From contig CAMWCA010000002.1 of the NCBI GenBank assembly GCA_947172705.1, positions 120,453 to 184,452 of the forward strand: a stretch of DNA of 64,000 bases, written 5' to 3'. Both the position numbers and the translations under genes were made by a program. Position 1 is the first letter of the stretch, and the number at the start of each line of letters is the position of its first letter. The notes beneath the pieces are model-generated. The model was not told the origin of the DNA, did not search any database, and was given only the letters and a program-made list of their open reading frames with translations. This DNA is from an uncultured Lachnospiraceae bacterium (GTDB lineage: Bacteria; Bacillota; Clostridia; Lachnospirales; Lachnospiraceae). Positions 8,751-16,935 of this stretch are shown piece after piece.

Positions 8751-9809
8751 TTAATTCCCTTTCTCAGTTTTAAAAAGAATGACGGTTTTAAGTCCCTGTC
8801 CGCTTGCCGCATAGCCCACAGCTTCCTCAAAATCCTGAATCTCAAATTTTTGAGAAATCAATCCTTTCAGGTCAAGTTTTCCTTCCCGCACCAGAGAAGC
8901 GATTTTCCTGCATTGCTGGGCATTACACCGGGTAGAGCCGCACACTTTTAATTCTTTATAATGAAGCAGATTAGAGTGCATTTGGATCAGATCCTTGCCG
9001 TTGGGAAGCCCTCCAAAAAACAGAATTCGCCCTTTCATATTCATCAGCGCAAAGGAAGTCTCCTGTACCGCCTTTGCGGCACATGCCGTAATGCACACAT
9101 CCACGCCTTTTCCCCCTGTTTTTTCCATCACATCCTGTTCCAGGTTCTCCGCGTCAAGGGGAATGATGTCCGGCATAAGCTCTATGCATTTTTGTACACG
9201 CGCTTGAGAAAGATCGCTGAGAAAGATCCGTCCTGCCCCCTGAAGCCGGGCAAGCAGCCCATGGAGTATGCCGATGGGACCGGCGCCTATGATCAGAACA
9301 TCTTCTCCTTTGTGGATTCCGATCTGTTCCTGTCCGTTTAAAACACAGGCGGCGGGTTCAAAAATTGCTGCTTCCTCAGCAGACACATTGTCGTCAATAA
9401 GTATCACATTGCCCTGTTCTAATGCCTTCTTTGGAACACGTATGTACTGGGCAAAGCCTCCGTCCATATTGATGCCCATCGCCTGATATTCTCCGCAGAG
9501 GTGATAATCGCCCTCCAGACAGTTCTTACAGTGTCCACATCCTATGTTTGGAGCAATGGCAACCCGGTCGCCTGCCTTGTAACCGGATACATTTTCTCCT
9601 GTTTTGGCGATAACGCCGCACATTTCATGGCCCAGAATGATCGGATGGGCTTCATCTATCCCGTGATATCCGTTTTCCATCATCCTAAGATCTGAGCCGC
9701 AGATGGCTGCAGCGGATGTTTTCACCAGTATTTCGTCCGGACTGATCTGCGGAATATCACACTCCACAATACGAATATCCTTTTTTCCATAAATTTTTAC
9801 TGCCAACAT
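8751..9809 (-). CDS. Zinc-dependent medium-chain dehydrogenase (sorbitol dehydrogenase-like)
   Basis: A 352-residue MDR-family enzyme. The catalytic zinc site is Cys37 (AICGSD), His61-Glu62 (GHEMCG) and Glu151; the structural zinc loop has Cys91, Cys94, Cys97 and Cys105. The nucleotide fold GAGPIG is at 175-180. Such enzymes oxidise polyols or secondary alcohols of sugars with NAD(P). It is translationally coupled to the downstream Gfo/Idh gene and follows another by 12 bases, consistent with successive oxidations and reductions of one sugar skeleton. Start ATG with AGGAGGG. Confidence 0.92.
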   Translation of the reverse strand: MLAVKIYGKKDIRIVECDIPQISPDEILVKTSAAAICGSDLRMMENGYHGIDEAHPIILGHEMCGVIAKTGENVSGYKAGDRVAIAPNIGCGHCKNCLEGDYHLCGEYQAMGINMDGGFAQYIRVPKKALEQGNVILIDDNVSAEEAAIFEPAACVLNGQEQIGIHKGEDVLIIGAGPIGILHGLLARLQGAGRIFLSDLSQARVQKCIELMPDIIPLDAENLEQDVMEKTGGKGVDVCITACAAKAVQETSFALMNMKGRILFFGGLPNGKDLIQMHSNLLHYKELKVCGSTRCNAQQCRKIASLVREGKLDLKGLISQKFEIQDFEEAVGYAASGQGLKTVILFKTEKGN

Positions 9810-9821
9810 TTTCTAACCCTC

Positions 9822-10838
9822 CTACATTGTAACAATTTTTCCGGTCGTTATGGATTCGTTTCCTGCATTTACCATTGCCACCGCTTTTAAGCCGTCTTCC
9901 CCGCCGGCAAGGGGTTTTTCACCTTCCAGAATACATTGGATAAATGCCTTATCCTCCTTTTCATAGGCTGTTTCAAAGAGATTTCTCCAGCTTTCCACGA
10001 TATCGCTTTTCATGCCGCCGTCTTTGCTGCAGGTAACCACTGAATTTTTTTTCAAATCGCCTACCGTGATCATTCCTCTGGTTCCCAGTATCTCTACCCG
10101 GGCATCATACCCGTAGCCGACTCCCTGGGCGCCCTCTATGCATCCAATTATGCCGTTTTTCATGCGAATATTTAAAATCACTGTATCATAAAAATCAGGA
10201 TACTGCTCCCGGGCTGCCTCGCACCGATAGTTTCCGCCCAGGGCATATATACTTTCCGGTTCGCTCTCCGAAAACCATCTGAGAGTATCCAGATCATGGC
10301 TGTTTACCTCTGCAAGAGGCCCGTTGCTTTTTTTGATATCATACATCCATTCATGGGGAGTGCTGGGACCTCTGGTAAGGGATTTGATCATCACGATCTC
10401 CCCGATCTCCCCGGAATATGCGATTTCCTTTGCCCTGGCAAAGTCTTCACTGAACCGTCTCATAAATCCGATCTGCAATATCACCTTGTTTTCTTCTGCC
10501 GCCTTTATCATTCTCTGACATTCAGGTACAGACATGGCCATGGGTTTTTCACAGAAAATATGAAGCCCGTTTTCAGCTGCATATACTGCGATCTCACAAT
10601 GAAATTTTGTAGGGGTAGCAATAATAACTGCGTCTGCACCGCTTTCCCGTATTGCTTTCCTGTAATCAGTATACCATTTTTCAACTCCCAGTTCTCTGGC
10701 TGCTGCTTGTGCTCTTTCTGCATCTACATCTGATACTGCAGCCATCTCCCCGTCTTTTACATTCGTACAAAAATTTTCGGCGTGAATCATGCCGGCTCTT
10801 CCTGTACCGATGAGGCACAGTTTAACCTTAGCTCCCAT
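9822..10838 (-). CDS. Gfo/Idh/MocA oxidoreductase (inositol 2-dehydrogenase-like)
   Basis: A 338-residue NAD(P)-dependent oxidoreductase. Rossmann motif CLIGTGRAG at residues 8-16, Glu97-Lys98-Pro99 in FCEKPMAMS, and the catalytic His in EVNSHDLDTLRWF give a canonical active site; the sequence resembles myo-inositol dehydrogenases (IolG) more than the other two family members here. First gene of the second sugar operon, divergent from the DeoR gene, with AGGAGG before the ATG at 10838. Substrate unknown; an inositol, a keto-sugar or a glycoside are all possible. Confidence 0.9.
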   Translation of the reverse strand: MGAKVKLCLIGTGRAGMIHAENFCTNVKDGEMAAVSDVDAERAQAAARELGVEKWYTDYRKAIRESGADAVIIATPTKFHCEIAVYAAENGLHIFCEKPMAMSVPECQRMIKAAEENKVILQIGFMRRFSEDFARAKEIAYSGEIGEIVMIKSLTRGPSTPHEWMYDIKKSNGPLAEVNSHDLDTLRWFSESEPESIYALGGNYRCEAAREQYPDFYDTVILNIRMKNGIIGCIEGAQGVGYGYDARVEILGTRGMITVGDLKKNSVVTCSKDGGMKSDIVESWRNLFETAYEKEDKAFIQCILEGEKPLAGGEDGLKAVAMVNAGNESITTGKIVTM

Positions 10839-10874
10839 ACTTTTTCCTCCTGATTAAATAGAATCTATGTAATT

Positions 10875-10955
10875 CGTTTTCTGTTGAAAAAAATAATACA
10901 ATTACAATTTTGTCATTGTTTGTTATTTTATTATTTTATTTGCTATCGTTTGTTA
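10875..10955. promoter_or_regulatory. Candidate DeoR-type operator sites in the divergent intergenic region
   Basis: The 212-bp gap between the oxidoreductase and deoR genes has three related plus-strand sites: TTCGTTTT at 10873-10880, GTTTGTTA at 10918-10925 and again at 10948-10955 (exactly 30 bp apart, the second inside ATCGTTTGTTAG). Similar TTCGTTT sites occur at the promoter of the binding-protein operon near 24 kb. These are direct-repeat style sites as used by many DeoR-family repressors. Assignment is by inspection only. Confidence 0.5.
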
Positions 10956-10962
10956 GAAAATA

Positions 10963-10991
10963 TTGACGCTACTTCTAAAATATTCTATAAT
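10963..10991 (+). promoter_or_regulatory. Sigma-A promoter of the deoR-family gene
   Basis: TTGACG (10963-10968), 17-bp spacer, TATAAT (10986-10991). The downstream leader carries ACGT three times at 11003, 11013 and 11021, possibly part of an autoregulatory site. Confidence 0.85.
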
Positions 10992-11050
10992 CAAATCATC
11001 AAACGTCTTAAAACGTTGGAACGTAAAATATACCGCATGGAGGTTGCCTC

Positions 11051-11839
11051 ATGGAAAGTACATCCCCACCTCTTTTTGCAGAGGAAAGAAGAAGGTCAAT
11101 TTTGAATCTTCTGGAAAAACAAAATAAAGTTTATGTCCCGGAGTTATGTGAGTTTTTTAATGTATCTCCCGCTACAATCCGTACAGACCTACGGGTTTTG
11201 GACAATGAAGGAGTTCTGAAGCGGACACATGGAGGCGCTGTTAATCTCAGCAAAGCTGCCTATGAGCCAACCTCTGATTTTAAGCTTTCTCAGAAAAACG
11301 CAGAAAAAAAGCGGATTGCTGAGTATGCCATAGAACTGATCAAAAATGGAGATACCATTACCCTGGATACCGGGACGACCACCCTGGAGCTGGCAAAGCT
11401 TCTGCCTTCCAGACATGATCTTACGGTTATCACCAATGATATTGCAATTGCAACCTATCTGGAGCATAATTCCAGTGCAAGCATTATCATACTTGGGGGA
11501 ACCATGCGCAGAGGTTTCAACTGTACGGCAGGTTCCATGGCTGCAAAAATGATGGAACAGTTTAATGTGGATAAGGCTTTCATAGCCTCCAATGCATTTT
11601 CCTTCGAAACCGGCTTTTCAACCCCCAGTGAAGAACAGGCTGAGATCAAAAGAGCCATGATTCGCAGCGCTTCTACCGTAAACGTATTGATCGACAGTTC
11701 AAAATTTAACTCCAGCGCATTTTACAAGTTTGCTCAGCTGAAAGATATTGATCATCTGGTCACAGACAATCATCTTTCTTCCGAGGATGTAGGGCGGCTT
11801 CATTCGAGCCATGAAACCTTGAAGATTGCCATCGTTTAG
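11051..11839 (+). CDS. DeoR/GlpR-family transcriptional regulator of sugar metabolism
   Basis: A 262-residue DeoR-family repressor: N-terminal winged helix-turn-helix (residues about 10-65, with VSPATIRTDLRVLDNEGVLKRTHGGA) and a C-terminal sugar-phosphate-sensing DeoRC domain with the ligand-loop DTITLDTGTTT at 101-111. These proteins normally repress sugar operons until a phosphorylated intermediate binds. The ATG at 11051 has GGAGG ahead. It is the only plus-strand gene in the sugar island, placed between the two operons it is likely to control, and ends at its own terminator. Confidence 0.93.
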   Translation: MESTSPPLFAEERRRSILNLLEKQNKVYVPELCEFFNVSPATIRTDLRVLDNEGVLKRTHGGAVNLSKAAYEPTSDFKLSQKNAEKKRIAEYAIELIKNGDTITLDTGTTTLELAKLLPSRHDLTVITNDIAIATYLEHNSSASIIILGGTMRRGFNCTAGSMAAKMMEQFNVDKAFIASNAFSFETGFSTPSEEQAEIKRAMIRSASTVNVLIDSSKFNSSAFYKFAQLKDIDHLVTDNHLSSEDVGRLHSSHETLKIAIV

Positions 11840-11860
11840 TTTTTCATCCCATCTCTTTTT

Positions 11861-11899
11861 CCGGGACCGGCTGCAATATAGCCGATCCCGGCTGTTTTT
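11861..11899 (+). terminator. Intrinsic terminator of the deoR-family gene
   Basis: GC-rich stem CCGGGA-C-CGGCT / AGCCG-A-TCCCGG (11861-11891, one internal mismatch) followed by CTGTTTTT. It reaches the stop codon of the convergent kinase gene. Confidence 0.8.
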
Positions 11900-13394
11900 A
11901 ATATGCCATATGGCTTCCGTAAAAAGCCTCCAGCTTTTCAAGCAGGCGCAAATACCCCTCTGTCATTTTGGCGTATTCCACGCTGTTTTCTTTATTTGAC
12001 CGGATGCATATTCCCTGGCATTTTTGTTCTGCTTTTTCTTCCTGTAAGATCCCCACCGCTTTTGCGGCAATTCGCGCTGTTCCCCGCAGGGCGGTATCCA
12101 CTTCCTTACAGACGGATACATCCACTCCTAATACATCTGCTTTGATTTGCCCAAATAATCTGGATTTGGCGCCGCCTCCCATGGTGTACAGCTTTTGAAA
12201 GCCATACGCGGGATACATTTTTTTCAGAATTGACAGGTAAAAAGCATATTCATAAGCGATTCCCTCCAGAATGCTGCGATATAAATGTCCTCTGGTATGG
12301 TTCCAGCTTATTCCCGTAAAGCTGCCCCTGAGATCAGGGTGATAAGGTAAAACTCTGCCTGCAAAATGCGGGATGCAGTAGAGCCCGTCGCTGCCCGGAG
12401 GAACAACCGCTGCCTCCTTTTCCAGAGCCTCGTAGGTACTCCCTGACAACTGATCCCTGCCCCACCGTACGCACAGACCGCCGCCGTTGATGTATGCCAT
12501 GGGATACCACTGCCTTTTTTCAGGAGCGCGCATCAAAGTAATCACCTGGTCTGTGGTATCCGGAGTGTATGTGTCTGCTTTGCTGCAGAGCACTGAGGCG
12601 GTGCCCGCACAATCCAGCAGGGCGCCTGTTTCCAGCACTTCCGCGCCGTAGATCGAAGCCGCCGTATCGCCGCAGCCTGCAATCACAGGCGTTCCCTGTA
12701 CAAGACCTGAAACAGCGGCGAATGAGGAAGTGATTCCTCCCACCACTTCAAAAGGGGACAGAATCCGCGCCATTTTATTTTTTTCCACATCAAACCGGTC
12801 TAAAAGTGTATCAGACCATTCCAGCCTTAAATTGTCGCCAAAGCCGGAGTATTGCATACCCGTGTGGTCGAAAAAAAGCGCTTCGTCCTGCAGCCCGGTA
12901 ATCCTGCCGGTGATATATGCCCCTATTGTTACAAATTTACATACTTTTTTATAAAGTTCAGGTTTTTCATGCTTCAGCCATAAAATTTTCGGACCGTGGG
13001 TGAAGGAGACCGGAGCCCCTGTAATCTGAGCTACTTTCTTACCGTCCTGCTCTTTCATATGTTCTACATAGGGGCTGCATCTGGTATCCAGCCAGGAATC
13101 GTACACTGTCACTGCTTCCCCTGCCGGATCAACGCCCATAATACCTGCCATTTGCCCATCTATGCCTACAACCGCGATCTTCTCCGGCGACACATCGGAA
13201 TCAGCAAGCAGCTGCCGGATCGCTGTCAAAAATCCCTCATATATTTTTTCGGGTTCCTGCCATGCAACCCCAACCTTTGGGCTGCACACCTCAAGAGGGA
13301 CAAAGGAGACTGCCGCTCTTTGCAGATTCTCATTGAATAATGCAGCCTTACATCCCTGGGTGCCGATATCTACGCTTACTATATATTCCGGCAT
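11898..13394 (-). CDS. FGGY-family carbohydrate kinase (xylulokinase-like)
   Basis: A 498-residue ATP-dependent sugar kinase of the FGGY family, two actin-like domains. N-terminal phosphate loop VDIGTQGCKAALF at 8-20, sugar-binding GQMAG at 80-84 (xylulokinases have GQMHG), putative catalytic base Asp243 in AGCGDTAAS, second phosphate loop CAGTASVL, and adenosine motif GGGAKSRLF. Last gene of the long operon, 46 bases after the CyuA-like gene. It should phosphorylate the ketose or related product of the isomerase and dehydrogenases encoded upstream; the exact sugar cannot be inferred. Confidence 0.9.
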   Translation of the reverse strand: MPEYIVSVDIGTQGCKAALFNENLQRAAVSFVPLEVCSPKVGVAWQEPEKIYEGFLTAIRQLLADSDVSPEKIAVVGIDGQMAGIMGVDPAGEAVTVYDSWLDTRCSPYVEHMKEQDGKKVAQITGAPVSFTHGPKILWLKHEKPELYKKVCKFVTIGAYITGRITGLQDEALFFDHTGMQYSGFGDNLRLEWSDTLLDRFDVEKNKMARILSPFEVVGGITSSFAAVSGLVQGTPVIAGCGDTAASIYGAEVLETGALLDCAGTASVLCSKADTYTPDTTDQVITLMRAPEKRQWYPMAYINGGGLCVRWGRDQLSGSTYEALEKEAAVVPPGSDGLYCIPHFAGRVLPYHPDLRGSFTGISWNHTRGHLYRSILEGIAYEYAFYLSILKKMYPAYGFQKLYTMGGGAKSRLFGQIKADVLGVDVSVCKEVDTALRGTARIAAKAVGILQEEKAEQKCQGICIRSNKENSVEYAKMTEGYLRLLEKLEAFYGSHMAY

Positions 13395-13440
13395 TTGTCA
13401 CCCCGCCTTTCTCCATAACAATCTGTAAAACAAGCTGTTT

Positions 13441-14724
13441 TTACCCTTGAACTTCCATCATAATTTCAAGAATTTCCTCGTCTGTGGAAAGCATGCCGTC
13501 TTTTGCCATTCTCCCCACGCTTTTTATGGTGTTGTCTGCACTGTCCATAACCAGTCCTTCTCCCGGCTGAAAAGCGAAGCCTTCTTTTGCCATTTCATAT
13601 GCCAGGGTTGCCGCTTCAAGGGCTGTTGCGATCTTGGATGCACAGGAAGGTTTGGCGCCATCGCATACCATACCGCCAGCCGTGCAGATGGTGTTTACAA
13701 TTGTTTTTTCAATCAGTTCATCATCTGCCCCCTCCAGCCATGCGATCCCGCTGACGGCGCCTGCGGCTGCCGAAACGGCGCCGCAATATGCCGACAGTCT
13801 TCCAATAAAGCTTTTCTGATAAATGGAAATCAAATTACTTAAAGCCAGCGCCCGGTATAACTGTTCTTTACTTGCTCCGATCTGTCTGGCGTATTCGATC
13901 ACCGGTAAAGAGACGGTCATTCCCTGGTTGCCGCTGCCGGAATTGATCACTACCGGCATAGAACATCCGCTCATTCTGGCATCGGAACCCGCTGCCGCAT
14001 AGGCAATGGCTCTGTGGCGGACATCGTTCCCAAAGCTTCTGAGAATGACTTTTCCCACATTGACACCGTAGCGGGTCTTTAACCCTTCTTCGGCAATGGA
14101 AAGATTGCAGGAGATCTGCTTGTCCAACAGATCTGCTATATCTGTGGTGTCTACTTCGCGCACAAACTGAAAAATATCTTCCAAATCCAAAAGCGCTTTA
14201 TCCCAGCAGGTCTCATTTTCTTTCTTACATACTGTCTCCGGGTTTTCCCATATAAGCCTGTTATTTTTCTGAATTTTCACAACCTGGGTGTGCTTTCCGG
14301 AAACGGTTACCTCCGCGCTTTCTTCACCGCTTTGAACCCAAACACTGATATAAAGGTTGTCCACCTCCCGGGCCAGTTCGCATCGGATGATCTTTTGCTG
14401 AATCAGGCGCTTGGCGTTGTGAATATCTTCTTCCGTTACGTCATCCAGAATTTCCAGTTCTTTTGTATAATCCTCTGCGATAAGCCCCATGGCGGCAGCG
14501 GCTTCCATTCCCTTCATGCCGCCTGAACCCGGAACCGTGACGCCTTTCACGTTTTTTACAATATTTCCACTGCAGCTTACCCTGACCTGCTCCGGCATTT
14601 CACCCAGAACGCTGCGGGCGTAAGCCGCCGCATAGGCAATTGCAATAGGCTCTGTACATCCCAGCGCCGGGATCAGTTCTTCTTTTAGTATATGCAGATA
14701 GTTTTCATATAAATATCTGTCCAT
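13441..14724 (-). CDS. L-cysteine desulfidase / serine dehydratase alpha-like protein (UPF0597, CyuA/YhaM family)
   Basis: A 427-residue protein of the family that includes archaeal and E. coli L-cysteine desulfidase. The Cys residues thought to hold an oxygen-sensitive [4Fe-4S] cluster are present: Cys23 in ALGCTEP and a later GGMVCDGAKPSCA set; SGCSMPVVINSGSGNQG is also family-typical. Known members remove H2S from cysteine to give pyruvate and ammonia, and the fold is related to Fe-S serine dehydratases. Here it sits between a UroD-like gene and a sugar kinase, 18 bases after the former, in an operon with no other cysteine genes. A dehydratase step on a sugar-derived substrate is an alternative role. 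Confidence 0.85.
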   Translation of the reverse strand: MDRYLYENYLHILKEELIPALGCTEPIAIAYAAAYARSVLGEMPEQVRVSCSGNIVKNVKGVTVPGSGGMKGMEAAAAMGLIAEDYTKELEILDDVTEEDIHNAKRLIQQKIIRCELAREVDNLYISVWVQSGEESAEVTVSGKHTQVVKIQKNNRLIWENPETVCKKENETCWDKALLDLEDIFQFVREVDTTDIADLLDKQISCNLSIAEEGLKTRYGVNVGKVILRSFGNDVRHRAIAYAAAGSDARMSGCSMPVVINSGSGNQGMTVSLPVIEYARQIGASKEQLYRALALSNLISIYQKSFIGRLSAYCGAVSAAAGAVSGIAWLEGADDELIEKTIVNTICTAGGMVCDGAKPSCASKIATALEAATLAYEMAKEGFAFQPGEGLVMDSADNTIKSVGRMAKDGMLSTDEEILEIMMEVQG

Positions 14725-14742
14725 TTTTTCAGACCCTCTGTT

Positions 14743-15852
14743 TTATGCATAAAAATTTTTGCCTGCTGCAATTTCCTCCGCTATTTCGTCCATGACCTCG
14801 CCGATCAGATTAAATCTGTGCAACGCATCGTGGTTCCATCCGCATCCGCCTGAGAAAATAAACTTAGGTCCGGCTGCTTTCATGGCGGTTTCCAGTCTTT
14901 GACGAATGGTTTTCTTCACCTGTTCTCTGTCAGGACCCGATAAATCCGTACCGCTTTGTGCCACGGTTCCGTCTGTGCAGGACAGATAGCCGCTGGATTT
15001 CAAATCATGGTCCAGACCGCCTACCAGAACCTTATCTGTCACTTCACGCATTTCCTTTAAGCTTCTGTGTTCTATATGGGTGTCCGCCCAGTTGAATGCC
15101 TGTACCGGATAATCCAGGAACTGATCTGCGGAATTTCTGTCTCCATGGCACAGATGTGCAAGATTGAACCATGTCTTGTCTTTGATCGCATTGATATTCC
15201 TGAGATCATATTTTCCTGCACATTCCTCATAAAGCTCTTTTCCCATCTTCTCATACATACCCATCTGATATCCCAGGAAAAATCCGTCTGCACCTGCCTC
15301 CACAAACGCTTCCATAAGCCGCTCGTTGGTTTCTGCTACCACTTCCATGCCCATCAGCGCGTATTTTTTGGAATTTTGGAATTGGGATACGATCACCTCC
15401 TGATGGAAATGCCCTGCCGTCATCTCGCACATCCATACCACGTTGCTGAAAATGGTAGGCAGAACCGGAACTTCTCCTTTATAGTGATCACAAAGACGCT
15501 TTACCACTTCAATTTCTCTGGCAAGTGCCCCACTTTTCAGATCCGGCACCTTGATTTTTGCCCAGTCATGGGGATCATTGATGGCAAACTGAAGGGTATT
15601 CATCCAGGTGTCATCCAGATAGTGCATGGAGGGACGGATTACCTGTCCAAAGTCTTCCGTGAAATAAATGCCGTTGGGCATAACCTTGATAAAGTCAAAA
15701 TTATAATTGTCCTGATATTGAATGGTCGCAAGGGTAAAATCCTTTACATTGCGGTCCTCCAGGTTAAAATGTGGTCCCCACATGGAATAGGGTGGTCTGT
15801 CAAGAACCTTTCCCTCCAGTGCAGCCTGTACTCTTTGTTTGTGTGTAATCAT
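14743..15852 (-). CDS. UroD/MtaA-family protein (putative zinc methyltransferase)
   Basis: A 369-residue protein of the uroporphyrinogen-decarboxylase superfamily. It is unlikely to be HemE: the HemE N-terminal Arg-rich substrate loop is not evident and no haem genes are nearby. It does keep a His-x-Cys...Cys set, His233, Cys235 (AHLCHG) and Cys337 (FSGGCGWNHD), which matches the zinc ligands of the corrinoid methyltransferases MtaA/MtbA/CmuA. No corrinoid protein is in the window. Its place between a Gfo/Idh oxidoreductase and a CyuA-like gene inside a sugar operon suggests action on a sugar-linked substrate, for example methyl removal from an O-methyl group; this is inference only. ATG at 15852 with AGGAGG. 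Confidence 0.8.
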   Translation of the reverse strand: MITHKQRVQAALEGKVLDRPPYSMWGPHFNLEDRNVKDFTLATIQYQDNYNFDFIKVMPNGIYFTEDFGQVIRPSMHYLDDTWMNTLQFAINDPHDWAKIKVPDLKSGALAREIEVVKRLCDHYKGEVPVLPTIFSNVVWMCEMTAGHFHQEVIVSQFQNSKKYALMGMEVVAETNERLMEAFVEAGADGFFLGYQMGMYEKMGKELYEECAGKYDLRNINAIKDKTWFNLAHLCHGDRNSADQFLDYPVQAFNWADTHIEHRSLKEMREVTDKVLVGGLDHDLKSSGYLSCTDGTVAQSGTDLSGPDREQVKKTIRQRLETAMKAAGPKFIFSGGCGWNHDALHRFNLIGEVMDEIAEEIAAGKNFYA

Positions 15853-15889
15853 TCTCTGTTACCTCCTGTTTTTATTTTTATTTGTCTTT

Positions 15890-16918
15890 TTATGATGAAA
15901 CCTCTACCCATGAACCTGTACGCCCTGATTTGGCTATGGCGTCCAGAACGCGCATACATCGTACGCCTTCCTGCGCCGTCACAAAAGCTTCTTTACCCTC
16001 TGTTATGCACTCCACAAAACGGTCAATAATCTCCGTGGCGCCTTCTGAGCCTTTCTTTGCCCATGGGCTCAGATCATAATATATTTTTTCCTGATTCTTT
16101 TTGTATACCGATACAGACCAGGGATCTTCAAACAGCTTCATTACGCCTTCTGTTCCAAAAATATGGGTTTCCCTGTCAGGACAGCCATAGGTGCACCATC
16201 CTGTGTACAGCATCCCCGAAAGCCCGCTTTCACACCGGAGCAACACCATTGCCGTATCCTCGTCCCGGATCAGCGTTCCATTGGATTTTCGCTTGTCCAG
16301 AGTAGGCAGGTACGCCATGACAGAAGTAATGCGCTCATCAAAAAGCCAGTCAATGAGATCGATCCTATGGCATCCCACCGAGAGCATGACCCCGCCGTTT
16401 CCCTCGAACCGGTCAAAAAATGCCCTGCGTTCTTCTTCACTGCAGCCCTGTTCCGGACCGCTGTGGGATAAAAACGTACGGAAAGACAATGGTTTTCCGA
16501 TTGCCCCTTCCTTTAGAAGCTCCCGTGCCTTCCAATGAGGCTCATAGATCCGCTGATTATGGGAAATCATTAAAAGCTTTCCGCTTCTTTCCGCTTCCTC
16601 TTCCATCTCCTTAGCCTGCGCCCCGTTCATCGCCATGGGTTTTTCACATAGAACATGCTTTCCGCTGCGCAGGGCTGCGATCACAATATCGTGATGATAC
16701 TGCTCAGGGGTGCAGACGCTTACGGCGTCCAATCCCGGATGGCGCAGCATCTGGTCCAGATCCTCATAGGGAGCGGCATGACAGTCTGCTGCAAGCTCCG
16801 CCGCCCGTCCTGGAACGGGATCATACAAAGCTGCCAGCTGAGTATGGGGATTTGCAAGATATGCAGGAATATGCCTGCCTCTGGCGATTCCTCCGCAACC
16901 GATAATTCCTACCTTCAC
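15890..16918 (-). CDS. Gfo/Idh/MocA oxidoreductase
   Basis: A 342-residue NAD(P)-dependent oxidoreductase: Rossmann VGIIGCGGIARG at 3-14, canonical Glu92-Lys93-Pro94 in LCEKPMAMN, and a catalytic His in GCHRIDLIDWLF. The start is a GTG at 16918 with AAGGAGG at good spacing. It lies 17 bases after the isomerase-like gene and 37 before the UroD-like gene in the long operon. With the other two family members and the zinc dehydrogenase it suggests oxidation and re-reduction of the imported sugar at specific hydroxyls. Confidence 0.9.
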   Translation of the reverse strand: MKVGIIGCGGIARGRHIPAYLANPHTQLAALYDPVPGRAAELAADCHAAPYEDLDQMLRHPGLDAVSVCTPEQYHHDIVIAALRSGKHVLCEKPMAMNGAQAKEMEEEAERSGKLLMISHNQRIYEPHWKARELLKEGAIGKPLSFRTFLSHSGPEQGCSEEERRAFFDRFEGNGGVMLSVGCHRIDLIDWLFDERITSVMAYLPTLDKRKSNGTLIRDEDTAMVLLRCESGLSGMLYTGWCTYGCPDRETHIFGTEGVMKLFEDPWSVSVYKKNQEKIYYDLSPWAKKGSEGATEIIDRFVECITEGKEAFVTAQEGVRCMRVLDAIAKSGRTGSWVEVSS

Positions 16919-16935
16919 CCTTCCACCTCCTTGTC

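Noticed and set aside
10884..11105. A 73-residue plus-strand frame overlapping the deoR start
   Set aside because: It begins upstream of the mapped promoter, has no ribosome binding site and conflicts with the clear DeoR frame.
14743..15852. Calling the UroD-family gene hemE
   Set aside because: No haem genes nearby, and the His-x-Cys...Cys pattern fits the methyltransferase branch better.
15067..16029. A 320-residue open frame on the plus strand
   Set aside because: It is the antisense shadow of the UroD-like gene and the start of the next one; no ribosome binding site or recognisable domain.
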